Part shown: positions 8,588-17,273 of the stretch, piece after piece | Layout: each line of letters opens with the position of its first letter | Position numbering within the stretch: position 1 is the first letter of the stretch | Source: Achromobacter spanius | GTDB taxonomy: Bacteria > Pseudomonadota > Gammaproteobacteria > Burkholderiales > Burkholderiaceae_B | Assembly: GCF_029637605.1 (NCBI RefSeq) | Contig: NZ_CP121261.1 | Span: forward strand, 1,302,001 to 1,366,000 | Reading direction: 5' to 3' | DNA: 64,000 bases | The notes under the pieces: model-generated | What the model saw: the letters and a program-made list of their open reading frames with translations, nothing else | What the model was told of the DNA's origin: nothing | Databases searched by the model: none | Program-made: the position numbers and the translations under genes

Positions 8588-9496
8588 ATGTCTTCCTCAT
8601 CTGTATTGCCCGCCGCCCGGGACCCCTCCGCTTTCGCAGGTATCGCCTGTGTGGTGGGCGGCATCTTTTTCCTGACGCTTAGCGACGCCAACGCCAAATG
8701 GCTGGGCGAGCACTACAACCCGCTTCAAATCCTGTTTCTGCGCGCGCTGATCGCGCTGCCTTTTGTGACGGCGCTTGCCTTGTGGCTGGGCGGGCGGCGC
8801 GTGATGCGCACCACGCACCCCGGGCTGCATCTGGTGCGCGGCGCCATCAACGTCGTGTCGGCCTGTTGCTTCTATCTGGGCTTGCGCGCGCTGCCCTTGG
8901 CCGAAGCCACGGCCATCGCCTTCGCGGCGCCACTGTTCGTGACGGCGCTGTCGGTGCTGATCCTGAAAGAGCGTGTGGACGGCAAGCGCTGGGTCGCGGT
9001 GCTGGCCGGTTTTATCGGCGTGCTGATCGTGGTGCGCCCGGGCTCGGCGGCATTCCAGGCGGCCACGCTGTATCCGCTGACCACGGCTCTGCTTTACGCG
9101 GTCATGATGATCACCGCGCGCGGCATCAGCCGGGGCGAAGGCATGTTGACGACCACGTTCTACATCGTGCTGGGCCAATTGCTGTGCAGCGCGGTGGGCT
9201 TGCCCTGGGTGTGGCAAACACCCACTGCCGAGCACCTGCCTTACTTTGGCGGCATCGCACTTTTCAGCACGCTGGGTCTGGCCTTGATCACGCAGGGCTT
9301 TCGAATCGGCCCCGCTTCGGTGGTGGCGCCGTTCGACTACACCGGCCTGATCTGGGCCACGATACTGGGCTGGATCTTCTGGCGTGAAGCGCCTGATGCG
9401 TACGCCTATCTGGGGGCGCTTTTCATCGCGGGCAGCGGCGTGTACATCGCCGTGCGCGAGGCCCGGGCAAAGGGCAAACGCCGCGGCAAGGCATAA
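8588..9496 (+). CDS. EamA/DMT-family transporter
   Basis: This 302-residue drug/metabolite transporter has ten predicted helices arranged as two EamA repeats. The first repeat begins at about residue 20 (GGIFFLTLSDANAKWLGEHYNPLQ). The repeat-ending signature EATAIAFAAPLFVTALSVLILKE is at about 105-127, and its counterpart ASVVAPFDYTGLIWATILGW is near 250. Members export amino acids, purines or other metabolites. The C-terminus is a basic tail (REARAKGKRRGKA). No regulator or pathway neighbour indicates the substrate. Confidence 0.9.
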   Translation: MSSSSVLPAARDPSAFAGIACVVGGIFFLTLSDANAKWLGEHYNPLQILFLRALIALPFVTALALWLGGRRVMRTTHPGLHLVRGAINVVSACCFYLGLRALPLAEATAIAFAAPLFVTALSVLILKERVDGKRWVAVLAGFIGVLIVVRPGSAAFQAATLYPLTTALLYAVMMITARGISRGEGMLTTTFYIVLGQLLCSAVGLPWVWQTPTAEHLPYFGGIALFSTLGLALITQGFRIGPASVVAPFDYTGLIWATILGWIFWREAPDAYAYLGALFIAGSGVYIAVREARAKGKRRGKA

Positions 9497-9531
9497 GGCC
9501 GCGGGCCAGGCGTTGCGCCCAACGGGAATAG

Positions 9532-10170
9532 CTATTCGGTAGGCGCGGGAAAATTGCGGGCCAATACCCGTGCCACATTCGGTTCCAGCGCCGCCTGGCT
9601 GGCCACCGCCGCCAAGGCCGGGCATTCCGCCTGGAACCACGCCTGCCCCGGACGCCAACGTGTCATCACCGTCACATACAGGTCCAGCGCGGAAAATCGC
9701 CGGCCCAGCATATGGGGCGACCCGGCCTGCTGCTCAAGTTCCTTCCAGAGCTCCGCGCGCCGGGTATGGACGCGCTCGCGCAGCAGGTCCGCCGCCGCGC
9801 CCTCGCCCGCCCATTGCGACGGAATATCCCCGTACGTGAACGTCGGGTACACCGCGCCGACCAGACGCAGCAGCACGTTCAGAAAGTATGCCCGTTCAGG
9901 CTTGTCGGCTCCCGGCGCCAAGCCGGCCTGGGGCGCCACGTCGTGCAGGTGCAGGATCATCGCCGCGCTTTCTGTCATGACCTCGCCTTCGGGCGTGATC
10001 AGCGTCGGCACCTGCCCCAAGGGGTTCAGTTGCAGCAGGCGGTCGCGTTCGGGCCCGGGTTTCAGATAGGGCACGTCCGTCAGCGTGTGCGGCACGTTGG
10101 CCAGCACCAGCGCCATCTCGACAATGGCCGACCCGCACCCGGCCGATCCGATCAACTCGTAGGTCTTCAT
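9532..10170 (-). CDS. Glutathione S-transferase family protein
   Basis: This 212-residue protein has an N-terminal thioredoxin-like domain (residues 1-80). It includes the start MKTYELIGSAGCGSAIVEMAL, the cis-proline segment GQVPTLITPEG and the glutathione-contact sequence MTESAAMILHL. An all-helical C-terminal domain carries the late SALDLYVTVMTRW motif typical of GSTs. Ser9 or Cys12 at the first helix may be catalytic. It begins 3 bp after the stop of the sugar dehydrogenase gene, so the two probably form an operon. Its substrate is unknown. Confidence 0.88.
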   Translation of the reverse strand: MKTYELIGSAGCGSAIVEMALVLANVPHTLTDVPYLKPGPERDRLLQLNPLGQVPTLITPEGEVMTESAAMILHLHDVAPQAGLAPGADKPERAYFLNVLLRLVGAVYPTFTYGDIPSQWAGEGAAADLLRERVHTRRAELWKELEQQAGSPHMLGRRFSALDLYVTVMTRWRPGQAWFQAECPALAAVASQAALEPNVARVLARNFPAPTE

Positions 10171-10173
10171 CGC

Positions 10174-11346
10174 TTACCCTCCAGATTCCGCCGGCGCCAG
10201 CCGCAGCAATTGGCCGGGCGAGGCGTCGGTCAGCACATACACATAGCCGTCCGGCCCTTGCCGCACGTCGCGTATTCGGCTCTTGCGGTCCACCAGCAGC
10301 CATTCCTGGCCCACGACACGGTTGCCGTCCAGCGTCAGGCGGATCAGGTTCTGATTACCCAAGGCACCGATGAACACCGAGTTTTTCCAAGCCGGAAAGC
10401 GGTCGGCATCGTAGAAAGCCATACCACTGATGGCGGGCGACTTTGCCCACCAGAACAGCGGCGGTTCCGTGCCCGGCGCGGTTTCGCCCTTGGCCTCGGG
10501 GATGCGCAGACCAGAATAATTGATGCCATGCGTGGCCAACGGCCAGCCGTAGTTCTTGCCCGGCTGAACCAGGTTGATCTCATCGCCGCCGCGTGGGCCG
10601 TGTTCGTTTTCCCAAAGATCTCCCGACCACGGGTTGATCGCCATGCCCTGCGGGTTGCGATGGCCGTAGGACCAGATCTCGGGCCGCGCGCCGGTCTTGC
10701 CCACAAAGGGGTTGTCTTCGGGCACCGAGCCATCCAGCTTCAGGCGCACGACCTTCCCTTGCAGTTTGTCCAGATCCTGCGCGGTGGGACGCTGGTTGTT
10801 TTCACCCAGGGCAATGAAAAGATGCCCCTTGCCGTCGAAGACCAGGCGCGAACCGAAATGCAGGCCGGACGACAGCTTCGGCATTTGCCGGAAAAGCACC
10901 TTGAAATCTTCCAGGCCACTGGCATCGTCGGACAGCCTGCCCCGGCCAACCGCGGTGCCGCTCTTGTCGCCATCGGATTCGGCGTAGGACAGATACACGT
11001 ACCGGTCTTTCGCGAAGTCCGGCGACAGCGCCACATCCAGCAAGCCGCCCTGCCCGCGCGCCGCCACCTTCGGCACACCGGTCAGCGGCTTTGATAGCCC
11101 GCCCGGCGTGCGCAACAGGCGTAGCGTGCCGGGCCGCTCCGTGATCAGCACCCCGCCGTCAGGCAGGAACGCCATGGCCCAGGGATGGTCCAGCCCACCC
11201 ACCACCGGCGTCACGCGCGCGGCCACCGAAGCGGGTTCCTCGGCCGCCTGCGCGGGCTTGGTCCACAACATGGCGCCCGCCATGAGCAGCGTTGAAACCG
11301 AAAAAAGTGAGATTGCGCGTGTGCTCGCGGCGGTGCTTGACTGCAT
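10174..11346 (-). CDS. PQQ-dependent sugar (aldose) dehydrogenase, GSDH family
   Basis: This is a soluble periplasmic beta-propeller quinoprotein of the glucose/sorbosone dehydrogenase family, similar to YliI/Asd. After the signal peptide (ISLFSVSTLLMAGAMLWTKPAQA) come the family's opening VVGGLDHPWAMAFLPDG, the ERPGTLRLL strand, SYGHRNPQGMAINP and ENEHGPRGGDEINL. These carry PQQ and calcium contacts, and a NYGWP motif follows. It would oxidise aldoses and pass electrons to a quinone or cytochrome. The open frame extends to 11565, but GGAG 6 bp before ATG 11346 together with the signal peptide places the start there (390 residues). Confidence 0.9.
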   Translation of the reverse strand: MQSSTAASTRAISLFSVSTLLMAGAMLWTKPAQAAEEPASVAARVTPVVGGLDHPWAMAFLPDGGVLITERPGTLRLLRTPGGLSKPLTGVPKVAARGQGGLLDVALSPDFAKDRYVYLSYAESDGDKSGTAVGRGRLSDDASGLEDFKVLFRQMPKLSSGLHFGSRLVFDGKGHLFIALGENNQRPTAQDLDKLQGKVVRLKLDGSVPEDNPFVGKTGARPEIWSYGHRNPQGMAINPWSGDLWENEHGPRGGDEINLVQPGKNYGWPLATHGINYSGLRIPEAKGETAPGTEPPLFWWAKSPAISGMAFYDADRFPAWKNSVFIGALGNQNLIRLTLDGNRVVGQEWLLVDRKSRIRDVRQGPDGYVYVLTDASPGQLLRLAPAESGG

Positions 11347-11481
11347 GGACATCTCCGGCGGCAAAGGGCTGAATGCGAGTGCGGGGGCGATGACAAGCTG
11401 GCGCGTAGCGCCTGGCGGGTGGCGTACCATAGCGCCCAGGGACGGGAACCTTCCGTTCTTCCTTTCCGGAGACCCCATCGC

Positions 11482-12093
11482 ATGAAACTGTACTACATGC
11501 CCGGCGCGTGCTCGCTCGCTTCCCACATCGTTCTTGAGTGGGTCGGCCAACCCTACGAAACGCACCAGCTCAGCCGCGAAGCCCTCAAGGCCCCTGAATT
11601 TCTGAAGGTGAATCCGCTAGGCGCCGTGCCCGCGCTGACCGATGGCGATTGGACCCTCACCCAGAACGTCGCCATCCTGGAATACATTGCCGAACAGGCG
11701 CCGCAAAGCAAGCTGCTGGGCGACGGCAGCGCGCGCTCGCGGGCCGATGTGCGCCGCTGGCTGGGCTTCATCAATTCCGACATCCACAAGACGTTCTCGA
11801 TGATCTTCGGCGCGTCCCGCTTCCTGGGCGACGAAGGCGCGCAGAAGGAACTGGCCGGCTCGGCCTCCAAGCTGCTGACCAAGCTGTTCTCGCAACTGGA
11901 TGCGCAACTGGCGGGCAAGTCGTACCTGGCGGGTGATGCGCCTTCCATCGCCGATGCGTATCTGTATGTGGTGCTGCGCTGGGCGCGCGCCAAGGAAGTG
12001 GACCTGGCCGGCCAAGACAATCTGGCGGCGTTCGAAAAGCGCATGGAAGCCGACAAGGGCGTCCAGGCCGCGCTGAAGGCCGAAGGGCTGTAA
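11482..12093 (+). CDS. gstA: Beta-class glutathione S-transferase
   Basis: This 203-residue cytosolic protein opens MKLYYMPGACSLASHIVLEW, nearly the N-terminus of E. coli GstA. Cys10 is the beta-class catalytic cysteine that forms a mixed disulfide with glutathione. NPLGAVPAL carries the cis-proline. The C-terminal domain has WLGFINSDIHKTF, whose His matches the beta-class substrate-pocket residue, and IADAYLYVVLRWARA. An open frame exists upstream to 11419, but Met 11482 follows a GGAG site and aligns with the family start. It diverges from the sugar dehydrogenase gene. Confidence 0.92.
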   Translation: MKLYYMPGACSLASHIVLEWVGQPYETHQLSREALKAPEFLKVNPLGAVPALTDGDWTLTQNVAILEYIAEQAPQSKLLGDGSARSRADVRRWLGFINSDIHKTFSMIFGASRFLGDEGAQKELAGSASKLLTKLFSQLDAQLAGKSYLAGDAPSIADAYLYVVLRWARAKEVDLAGQDNLAAFEKRMEADKGVQAALKAEGL

Positions 12094-12138
12094 GACGGCC
12101 TAAGCCAAAACGGGGGGAAGCCCGGGCCGGACTCAGGC

Positions 12139-13113
12139 TCAGCCCTCCTCTGCTTCCCCTTCGAATGGCTTCCCGTCCACGCTATTCGCTTCCAGCGTCT
12201 TCTTCACCGCCGCCAGGAACCGCCGCGCCAGCAGCGGCGGTGCGCTCAGGTTCGAATACGTGGCCCATACCTCGACATTGGCTTCGGGCGCGATGGGCCG
12301 CAACACCATATGCGCCGACTGCTCGGTCGATACGCACCAGGTGTCCACCAAAGCCGGCCCCAGGCCTTGCTGCACGAACGAACACGCCGTGACCGGTGAA
12401 TGCACTTCGATCGCCGCGGCATGGCGCGGCCCGTCGCCAAAAAACGCTTGCAGCGCGCGCCCCAATGGTGTGTCGCGGGGGTAGCCGATCCAGGCGGCGG
12501 ACGAAAAATCCTCGGGCAGCACCACCTTGTGGCTGGTCAAGGGATGGGCTGGCGGCATCACGCACATCACGGGCACCTGCGCCAAGCGCACCGACGTCAG
12601 GTTGGGATGATCGGGCGGCTGCATCGAGATGCCGATATCCGCCTGCCCCGACAAGAAGTACGCCGCCAACTCGTCGAACGTGACGCTGCGGTAGTCCACC
12701 CGCGCGCCTGCGTTGCGGCCGCGAAAGCGTTCAAGCGCCATCGGAATCAAGCGCTGCCCGAAGCTGGCGCTGGCCACGATCTTCAACATGCCCGCGCCCG
12801 ACTGCCCCAGGCTGGCGGCCAGATCGTTCACGCGCTGGATGCCGCCGTACACCTGCTCGACTTCCGCATACAGCCGACGCGCCTCTGCCGTGGGCGACAA
12901 ACGGCTCTTGACCCGTTCAAACAAGCGATAGCCCAAGCGGCTTTCCGTCAACGCCAGCACCCGGCTGACCGCCGGCTGCGACACATGCAGCATGCGCCCC
13001 GCGCTGCTGATGGACCCCGACATCATGATGGCCCGAAAGACCTCGATCTGACGCAGGTTCAACGGCCGCCCCGCGCTGGGGCCGACCTCGTCGGCGTAGC
13101 CTTCCACATCCAT
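12139..13113 (-). CDS. LysR-family transcriptional regulator (of the D-amino-acid unit)
   Basis: This 324-residue LysR regulator carries its helix-turn-helix at about residues 20-75 (LRQIEVFRAIMMSGSISSAG, then VSQPAVSRVLALTE). An effector domain of the periplasmic-binding fold follows from about 105. The start at ATG 13113 has a GGGGA site 6 bp upstream; the open frame continues to 13182 without further homology. The gene faces the Bug binding protein, deacylase and racemase genes across 120 bp, which makes them its likely targets. The physiological inducer is probably a D-amino acid or its N-acyl form. This is inferred from context. Confidence 0.9.
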   Translation of the reverse strand: MDVEGYADEVGPSAGRPLNLRQIEVFRAIMMSGSISSAGRMLHVSQPAVSRVLALTESRLGYRLFERVKSRLSPTAEARRLYAEVEQVYGGIQRVNDLAASLGQSGAGMLKIVASASFGQRLIPMALERFRGRNAGARVDYRSVTFDELAAYFLSGQADIGISMQPPDHPNLTSVRLAQVPVMCVMPPAHPLTSHKVVLPEDFSSAAWIGYPRDTPLGRALQAFFGDGPRHAAAIEVHSPVTACSFVQQGLGPALVDTWCVSTEQSAHMVLRPIAPEANVEVWATYSNLSAPPLLARRFLAAVKKTLEANSVDGKPFEGEAEEG

Positions 13114-13233
13114 TTTTATTCCCCTTGACCAATAACGGCGGATTATAGGATTGCCACATTTTTCGATGATGCAGTGCCGCAACGCGGGTGTAATCTGCGC
13201 CCGTCACCACAACAAAACAAGGGGAATACCACC

Positions 13234-14211
13234 ATGCATCGCACCATCTTCCGCAGCGTATCCGCGCTGGCACTCAGCGCGGCCCTGATCGGCACGGCCT
13301 CGGCCGCCGCTTATCCCGACAAGCCCATCACCTTCGTGGTGCCGTCGGCCGCGGGCGGTTCGCCCGATGTGCTGTCGCGCCTGATCACCACCCAAATCGC
13401 CAAAGACACCGGCGCCACGATGGTGATTGAAAACCGTCCCGGCGCCGCCGGCAACATCGGCATCTCGCTGATCAAGCGCGCCGCCGCCGACGGCTATACC
13501 GTGGGCTACGGCAACATCAACACGCTGGCGGTAAACCGCTCGCTGTTCAAGCGCCTGCCCTACGACGTGGACCAGGACCTGACCCCGGTCGCGCACATGT
13601 TCGACCTGTACAACGCCCTGATCGTGCCGGCCGAATCGCCCGTCAAAAGCGTGCAAGACCTGATCGACCGCGCCAAGAAGGAACCCGGCCGCCTGTCCTA
13701 CGGCGCCTCGGGCGTCGGCACCACCGGCCACATGGGCGGTGAACTCTTCAAGAGCATGGCCAAGGTGGACGTCATGTTCATCCCGTACAACGGCGGCCCC
13801 GCCGCCATCCAGGACCTGCTGGGCGGCCGCCTGGACTACCTGTTCGTCAACACCTCGGAAGCCGCGCCGCTGGTCGCCAGCGGCAAGGTGCGCGCCATTG
13901 GCGTCAGCAGCCTGAAGCGCCTGGCGCTGATGCCCGACGTGCCCACGCTGGATGAGTCCGGCCTGAAGGGCTACGAAACCGTGGCCTGGGGCGGCGTCGT
14001 CGCCCCCAAGGGCACGCCGCCGGAAGTGGTGACCACGCTGAACGCCGCCATCCAGAAAGCACTGCAGGCCCCCGAAGTGCGTACCGGCCTGGCCACGCTG
14101 GGCGCCGAACCCGCCACCGGCTCGCCGCAGGAATTCAAGCAATTGATCGACCGCGAAACCGCCAAGTGGAAGCACATCATCGACACCGCTGGCATCGAAA
14201 AGCTGGACTAA
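13234..14211 (+). CDS. Bug/TctC-family tripartite tricarboxylate transporter binding protein
   Basis: This is a periplasmic solute-binding protein of 325 residues. It has a signal peptide (SVSALALSAALIGTASAAA) followed by the Bug hallmark YPDKPITFVVPSAAGGSPDVLSR. The second hallmark, ENRPGAAGNIG, sits near residue 75, and the pocket loop GASGVGTTGHMGGE follows. Such proteins are greatly expanded in Bordetella and Achromobacter and bind carboxylates or amino acids such as aspartate or glutamate. ATG 13234 follows a GGGGAA site; an in-frame upstream extension to 13174 lacks a signal. It is the first gene of a three-gene unit with a D-aminoacylase 6 bp downstream. Confidence 0.92.
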   Translation: MHRTIFRSVSALALSAALIGTASAAAYPDKPITFVVPSAAGGSPDVLSRLITTQIAKDTGATMVIENRPGAAGNIGISLIKRAAADGYTVGYGNINTLAVNRSLFKRLPYDVDQDLTPVAHMFDLYNALIVPAESPVKSVQDLIDRAKKEPGRLSYGASGVGTTGHMGGELFKSMAKVDVMFIPYNGGPAAIQDLLGGRLDYLFVNTSEAAPLVASGKVRAIGVSSLKRLALMPDVPTLDESGLKGYETVAWGGVVAPKGTPPEVVTTLNAAIQKALQAPEVRTGLATLGAEPATGSPQEFKQLIDRETAKWKHIIDTAGIEKLD

Positions 14212-14217
14212 GCACTC

Positions 14218-15729
14218 ATGACCTTGCCCACCTTGCAGGCTGACTTCATGCAGGCTGACTTAATGCAGGCTGACTTCATCGTGGCGGGCGCCACGCTTAT
14301 CGACGGCTCGGGCGGCCCCGCCCAGCCGGGCGACCTGGCCGTGCTGGGGGATCGCATCGTGGCGATGGGCAGCTTTGCCCACCCCGCGGGCGTGCCGGTG
14401 ATAGACGGGCGCGGCCAGGTGCTGGCGCCCGGCTTCATTGATTCCCACACCCACGATGACGGCTACCTGCTGGCGCATCCCGACATGCTGCCCAAGGTGT
14501 CGCAGGGCATTACCACTGTCGTTACCGGCAACTGCGGCATCAGCCTCGCGCCGCTTCAGCGCGACAACATTCCGCAGCCGCTGGACCTGCTCGGCCCCGC
14601 CGAGCTGTTCCGCTTCGCCACGTTCCGCGCCTGGATGGACGCGCTGCGCGGCACGCCCGCCGCGGTCAACGTGATTCCGCTGGTGGGCCACACCACCTTG
14701 CGGGTGGCCGTGATGGACGACACCTCACGCGCCGCCGACGCCGCCGAACGCGCCGCCATGCGTGGCCTGCTGCAAGAAGCGCTGGACGCGGGCGCCTTCG
14801 GCGTGTCCACCGGCACCTTCTACCCGCCCGCCAGCGCCGCGACCACCGATGAAATCATCGACGTTTGCCAACCCTTGAAAGCCGCCGGGCAATCGGGCCG
14901 CCCCGGCCTGTACGCCACCCACCTGCGCGACGAGGCCGATCACATCGTGCCCGCCATGGAAGAGGCGCTGCTGATTGGCCACGAACTCGATTGCCGCGTG
15001 GTGTTCTCGCACCACAAGCTGGCCGGCGAACGCAACCACGGCCGCACCCGTGAAACGCTGGACCTGATCACCCGCGCCGCCGCCGCCCAGCCCGTGTGCC
15101 TGGACTGCCACCCCTACCCCGCCACGTCCACCATGCTGCGGCTGGACCGCGCGCGCCTGGCCAGCCGCACGATGATCACGTGGTCCAAGGGCTACCCCGA
15201 GGCCACCGGCCGCGACTTCGCCGAGCTCATGCAGGAATTGGGCCTGGATGACGAAGCCACCGTCGCCCGCCTGGCGCCCGCCGGGGCCATCTACTTCCTG
15301 ATGGACCCCGCCGACGTCAAGCGCATCTTCGCGCATCCGCTCACCATGGTCGGCTCTGACGGCCTGCCCTTTGACCCCCACCCGCACCCACGCCAATGGG
15401 GCACCTTCACCAATGTGCTGCGCACGATGGTGCGCGAACAGCAACTGCTGTCCCTGGAAGCGGCCATCCACAAGATGACCGGCCTGGCGGCTGACCAATA
15501 TGGCATCGCCGGGCGCGGTCTGCTGCGCCAGGGTTATCATGCTGACCTGGTGCTGTTCGACCCCGCCACCGTGACGGATGTGGCGACGTTTTCAGCGCCC
15601 ATTCAGGCAAGCCAGGGCATCCACGCAGTGTGGGTCAACGGCAAGCAGGTCTGGGACGGAAAACAAACCAGCACGCAACGCTCGGGCCATGTGTTGACGC
15701 CCGGTGATGCATTAGTTCGGAGTAATTAA
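14218..15729 (+). CDS. N-acyl-D-amino-acid deacylase (D-aminoacylase)
   Basis: This amidohydrolase-superfamily protein of 503 residues is expected to hydrolyse N-acyl-D-amino acids to free D-amino acids. The metal-site motif DSHTHDD gives His77 and His79. Cys106 in TGNCGIS is the characteristic D-aminoacylase zinc ligand. SHHKLAGERNHG and GSDGLPFDPHPHPR supply further histidines and the catalytic Asp, and the final beta domain has GYHADLVLFDPATV. The annotated start, ATG 14218, lies 6 bp after the Bug gene stop. The N-terminus contains a threefold 15-bp repeat (14236-14280) that adds alternative in-frame ATGs at 14248 and 14263. It is followed at once by a racemase, pointing to D-amino-acid use as a nutrient. 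Confidence 0.92.
   Translation: MTLPTLQADFMQADLMQADFIVAGATLIDGSGGPAQPGDLAVLGDRIVAMGSFAHPAGVPVIDGRGQVLAPGFIDSHTHDDGYLLAHPDMLPKVSQGITTVVTGNCGISLAPLQRDNIPQPLDLLGPAELFRFATFRAWMDALRGTPAAVNVIPLVGHTTLRVAVMDDTSRAADAAERAAMRGLLQEALDAGAFGVSTGTFYPPASAATTDEIIDVCQPLKAAGQSGRPGLYATHLRDEADHIVPAMEEALLIGHELDCRVVFSHHKLAGERNHGRTRETLDLITRAAAAQPVCLDCHPYPATSTMLRLDRARLASRTMITWSKGYPEATGRDFAELMQELGLDDEATVARLAPAGAIYFLMDPADVKRIFAHPLTMVGSDGLPFDPHPHPRQWGTFTNVLRTMVREQQLLSLEAAIHKMTGLAADQYGIAGRGLLRQGYHADLVLFDPATVTDVATFSAPIQASQGIHAVWVNGKQVWDGKQTSTQRSGHVLTPGDALVRSN
14236..14280 (+). repeat. Three tandem 15-bp repeats in the 5' end of the deacylase gene
   Basis: CAGGCTGACTTCATG (14236-14250), CAGGCTGACTTAATG (14251-14265) and CAGGCTGACTTCATC (14266-14280) differ by single bases. 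They encode QADFM, QADLM and QADFI. The last unit is the natural start of the first beta strand (DFIVAGATLIDG), so the other two look like slippage duplications that place in-frame ATG codons before it. Confidence 0.95.
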
Positions 15730-15730
15730 A

Positions 15731-16474
15731 GTGAAGACGATTTCCCAGGGCTGCTACCTGGGTGTATTGGGCGGTATGGGCCCCATGGCCGGCGCGGCCT
15801 TTGCCCTACGCCTGGCGGCGCTGACGCCCGCCGCGATTGACCAGCAACACATCCCCACCTTGCTGCGCAACGACCCCCGCATTCCCGACCGCTCCAGCGC
15901 CTATATGGCCGGCGGTGAAAGCCCGCTGCCCCATATGGTCCAAGGCGTGCGTTTTCTGGAAGAGGCTGGCGCGCAGCTGATCGCCATCCCCTGCAACACC
16001 GCGCACCTTTGGTACGCCGATATCGCAGCCAGCACGGCCGTGCCGGTGCTGCACATCATTGACGCGGTCATCGATGACCTGCGCCGCCTTGGGCTGCCGC
16101 GCGGGCGCATCGGCCTGATGGGCACGTCCGCCACGCTGAAACTGGGCTTGTACCAGCAGCACCTTCAGGCGCAAGGCTACGAGTGCATCGTGCCCGACGA
16201 CGACGAGGTCGAACGCTACTGCATGGGGTCCATACGCGCCGTCAAAGGCAACCGCCTGGAAGAGGCCTTAGCCCCCGCCGCCGAGTGCATCGCCCGCCTG
16301 AAAGCGCGCGGCGCCGACGCCGTGGTGCTGGGCTGCACCGAACTGCCGCTGGCCGTGCCGCATGCGCTGCGCCCCAGCCTGGGCGTGACGCTCACGGATT
16401 CGATCGACGCGCTTGCCCGCGCGGCCATCGCGCATTACGAAGCCGACCTGGCCAAGCAACGCATCGCCGCCTGA
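15731..16474 (+). CDS. Aspartate/glutamate racemase family protein
   Basis: This cofactor-independent amino acid racemase has 247 residues and two catalytic cysteines, Cys88 in AIPCNTAH and Cys202 in VLGCTELPL. The family's opening LGVLGGMGPMAG is also present. It would interconvert D- and L-amino acids, most typically aspartate or glutamate. The start is GTG 15731, one base after the deacylase stop, so the two are tightly coupled. With the upstream deacylase it forms an apparent route from N-acyl-D-amino acid to L-amino acid. A hydantoin or other substrate is possible within this family. Confidence 0.92.
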   Translation: MKTISQGCYLGVLGGMGPMAGAAFALRLAALTPAAIDQQHIPTLLRNDPRIPDRSSAYMAGGESPLPHMVQGVRFLEEAGAQLIAIPCNTAHLWYADIAASTAVPVLHIIDAVIDDLRRLGLPRGRIGLMGTSATLKLGLYQQHLQAQGYECIVPDDDEVERYCMGSIRAVKGNRLEEALAPAAECIARLKARGADAVVLGCTELPLAVPHALRPSLGVTLTDSIDALARAAIAHYEADLAKQRIAA

Positions 16475-16504
16475 CCGGCAACGCGCAACCCCTGGCCGAA
16501 GGCG

Positions 16505-16530
16505 AAAAAAAAGCGCATCTTTCGATGCGC
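16505..16530 (-). terminator. Rho-independent terminator of the liv operon
   Basis: On the minus strand GCGCATC (from 16530 down to 16524) pairs with GATGCGC (16519-16513) around GAAA, followed by eight T residues (16512-16505). It lies 39 bp beyond the livF stop, between the convergent racemase gene and the liv operon. Confidence 0.9.
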
Positions 16531-16568
16531 CCGAATTTCCCTTCGCGGGGAAGCCGTCAACGTGATGC

Positions 16569-17273
16569 TTATCCGCCCAGGTAGGCCTTGCGGACTTGAT
16601 CGTTGACCAGCAAATTGGCGCCCGTGTCTTGCAGCACGACGCGACCGTTTTCCAGCACATATCCGCGATCGGCCACGCCCAGCGCCTTGTTCGCGTTCTG
16701 TTCCACCAGGAACACCGTCACGCCTTGTTCGCGGATCTCGCGGATGATGTCGAAGATCTGCGCGATCACCAGCGGCGCCAGGCCCAAGGTGGGTTCGTCC
16801 AGCAACAACAAACGCGGCCGCGTCATCAGCGCGCGGCCGATGGCCAGCATCTGCTGCTCACCGCCCGACATCAGCCCGGCGCGTTGCGCCGCGCGCTCTT
16901 TCAAGCGCGGGAACAAGCCGTAGACGTGGTCGATGCCCGCCTCGATTTCCGAGCGCTTCGAAAAGAAGCCGCCCATCATCAGGTTTTCAGCCACCGTCAG
17001 GTCTTTGAACACCCGCCGGCCTTCAGGCGAAATGGCGATGCCACTGCGCATGATGTGGTGCGTGTCCTTCTGGGTGATGTCTTCGCCATCAAACGTGATC
17101 GTGCCTTCACGCGCGCGGGGGTTGCCGCACACCGTCATCAACAGCGTTGTCTTGCCGGCGCCGTTGGCCCCGATCAGCGTGACGATCTCGCCCTGGTTCA
17201 CTTCCACCGACACGCCGTTCAATGCCTGGATGGCGCCGTAGTAGGTGTGTATGTTTTCCAGCTTAAGCATCAT
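16569..17273 (-). CDS. livF: Branched-chain amino acid ABC transporter ATPase LivF
   Basis: This 234-residue ATP-binding subunit is the smaller of the two ATPases of the LIV importer. The Walker A is GANGAGKTT (about residues 35-43). The signature is MSGGEQQMLAIGRALM, the Walker B is LLLLDEPTLGLAP, and the switch His lies near FLVEQNANKALG. The absence of the long insertion found in LivG identifies it as LivF. It overlaps livG by 4 bp (ATGA), with GGAGG just upstream. It is the last gene of the livKHMGF operon, followed by a terminator. Confidence 0.95.
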   Translation of the reverse strand: MMLKLENIHTYYGAIQALNGVSVEVNQGEIVTLIGANGAGKTTLLMTVCGNPRAREGTITFDGEDITQKDTHHIMRSGIAISPEGRRVFKDLTVAENLMMGGFFSKRSEIEAGIDHVYGLFPRLKERAAQRAGLMSGGEQQMLAIGRALMTRPRLLLLDEPTLGLAPLVIAQIFDIIREIREQGVTVFLVEQNANKALGVADRGYVLENGRVVLQDTGANLLVNDQVRKAYLGG

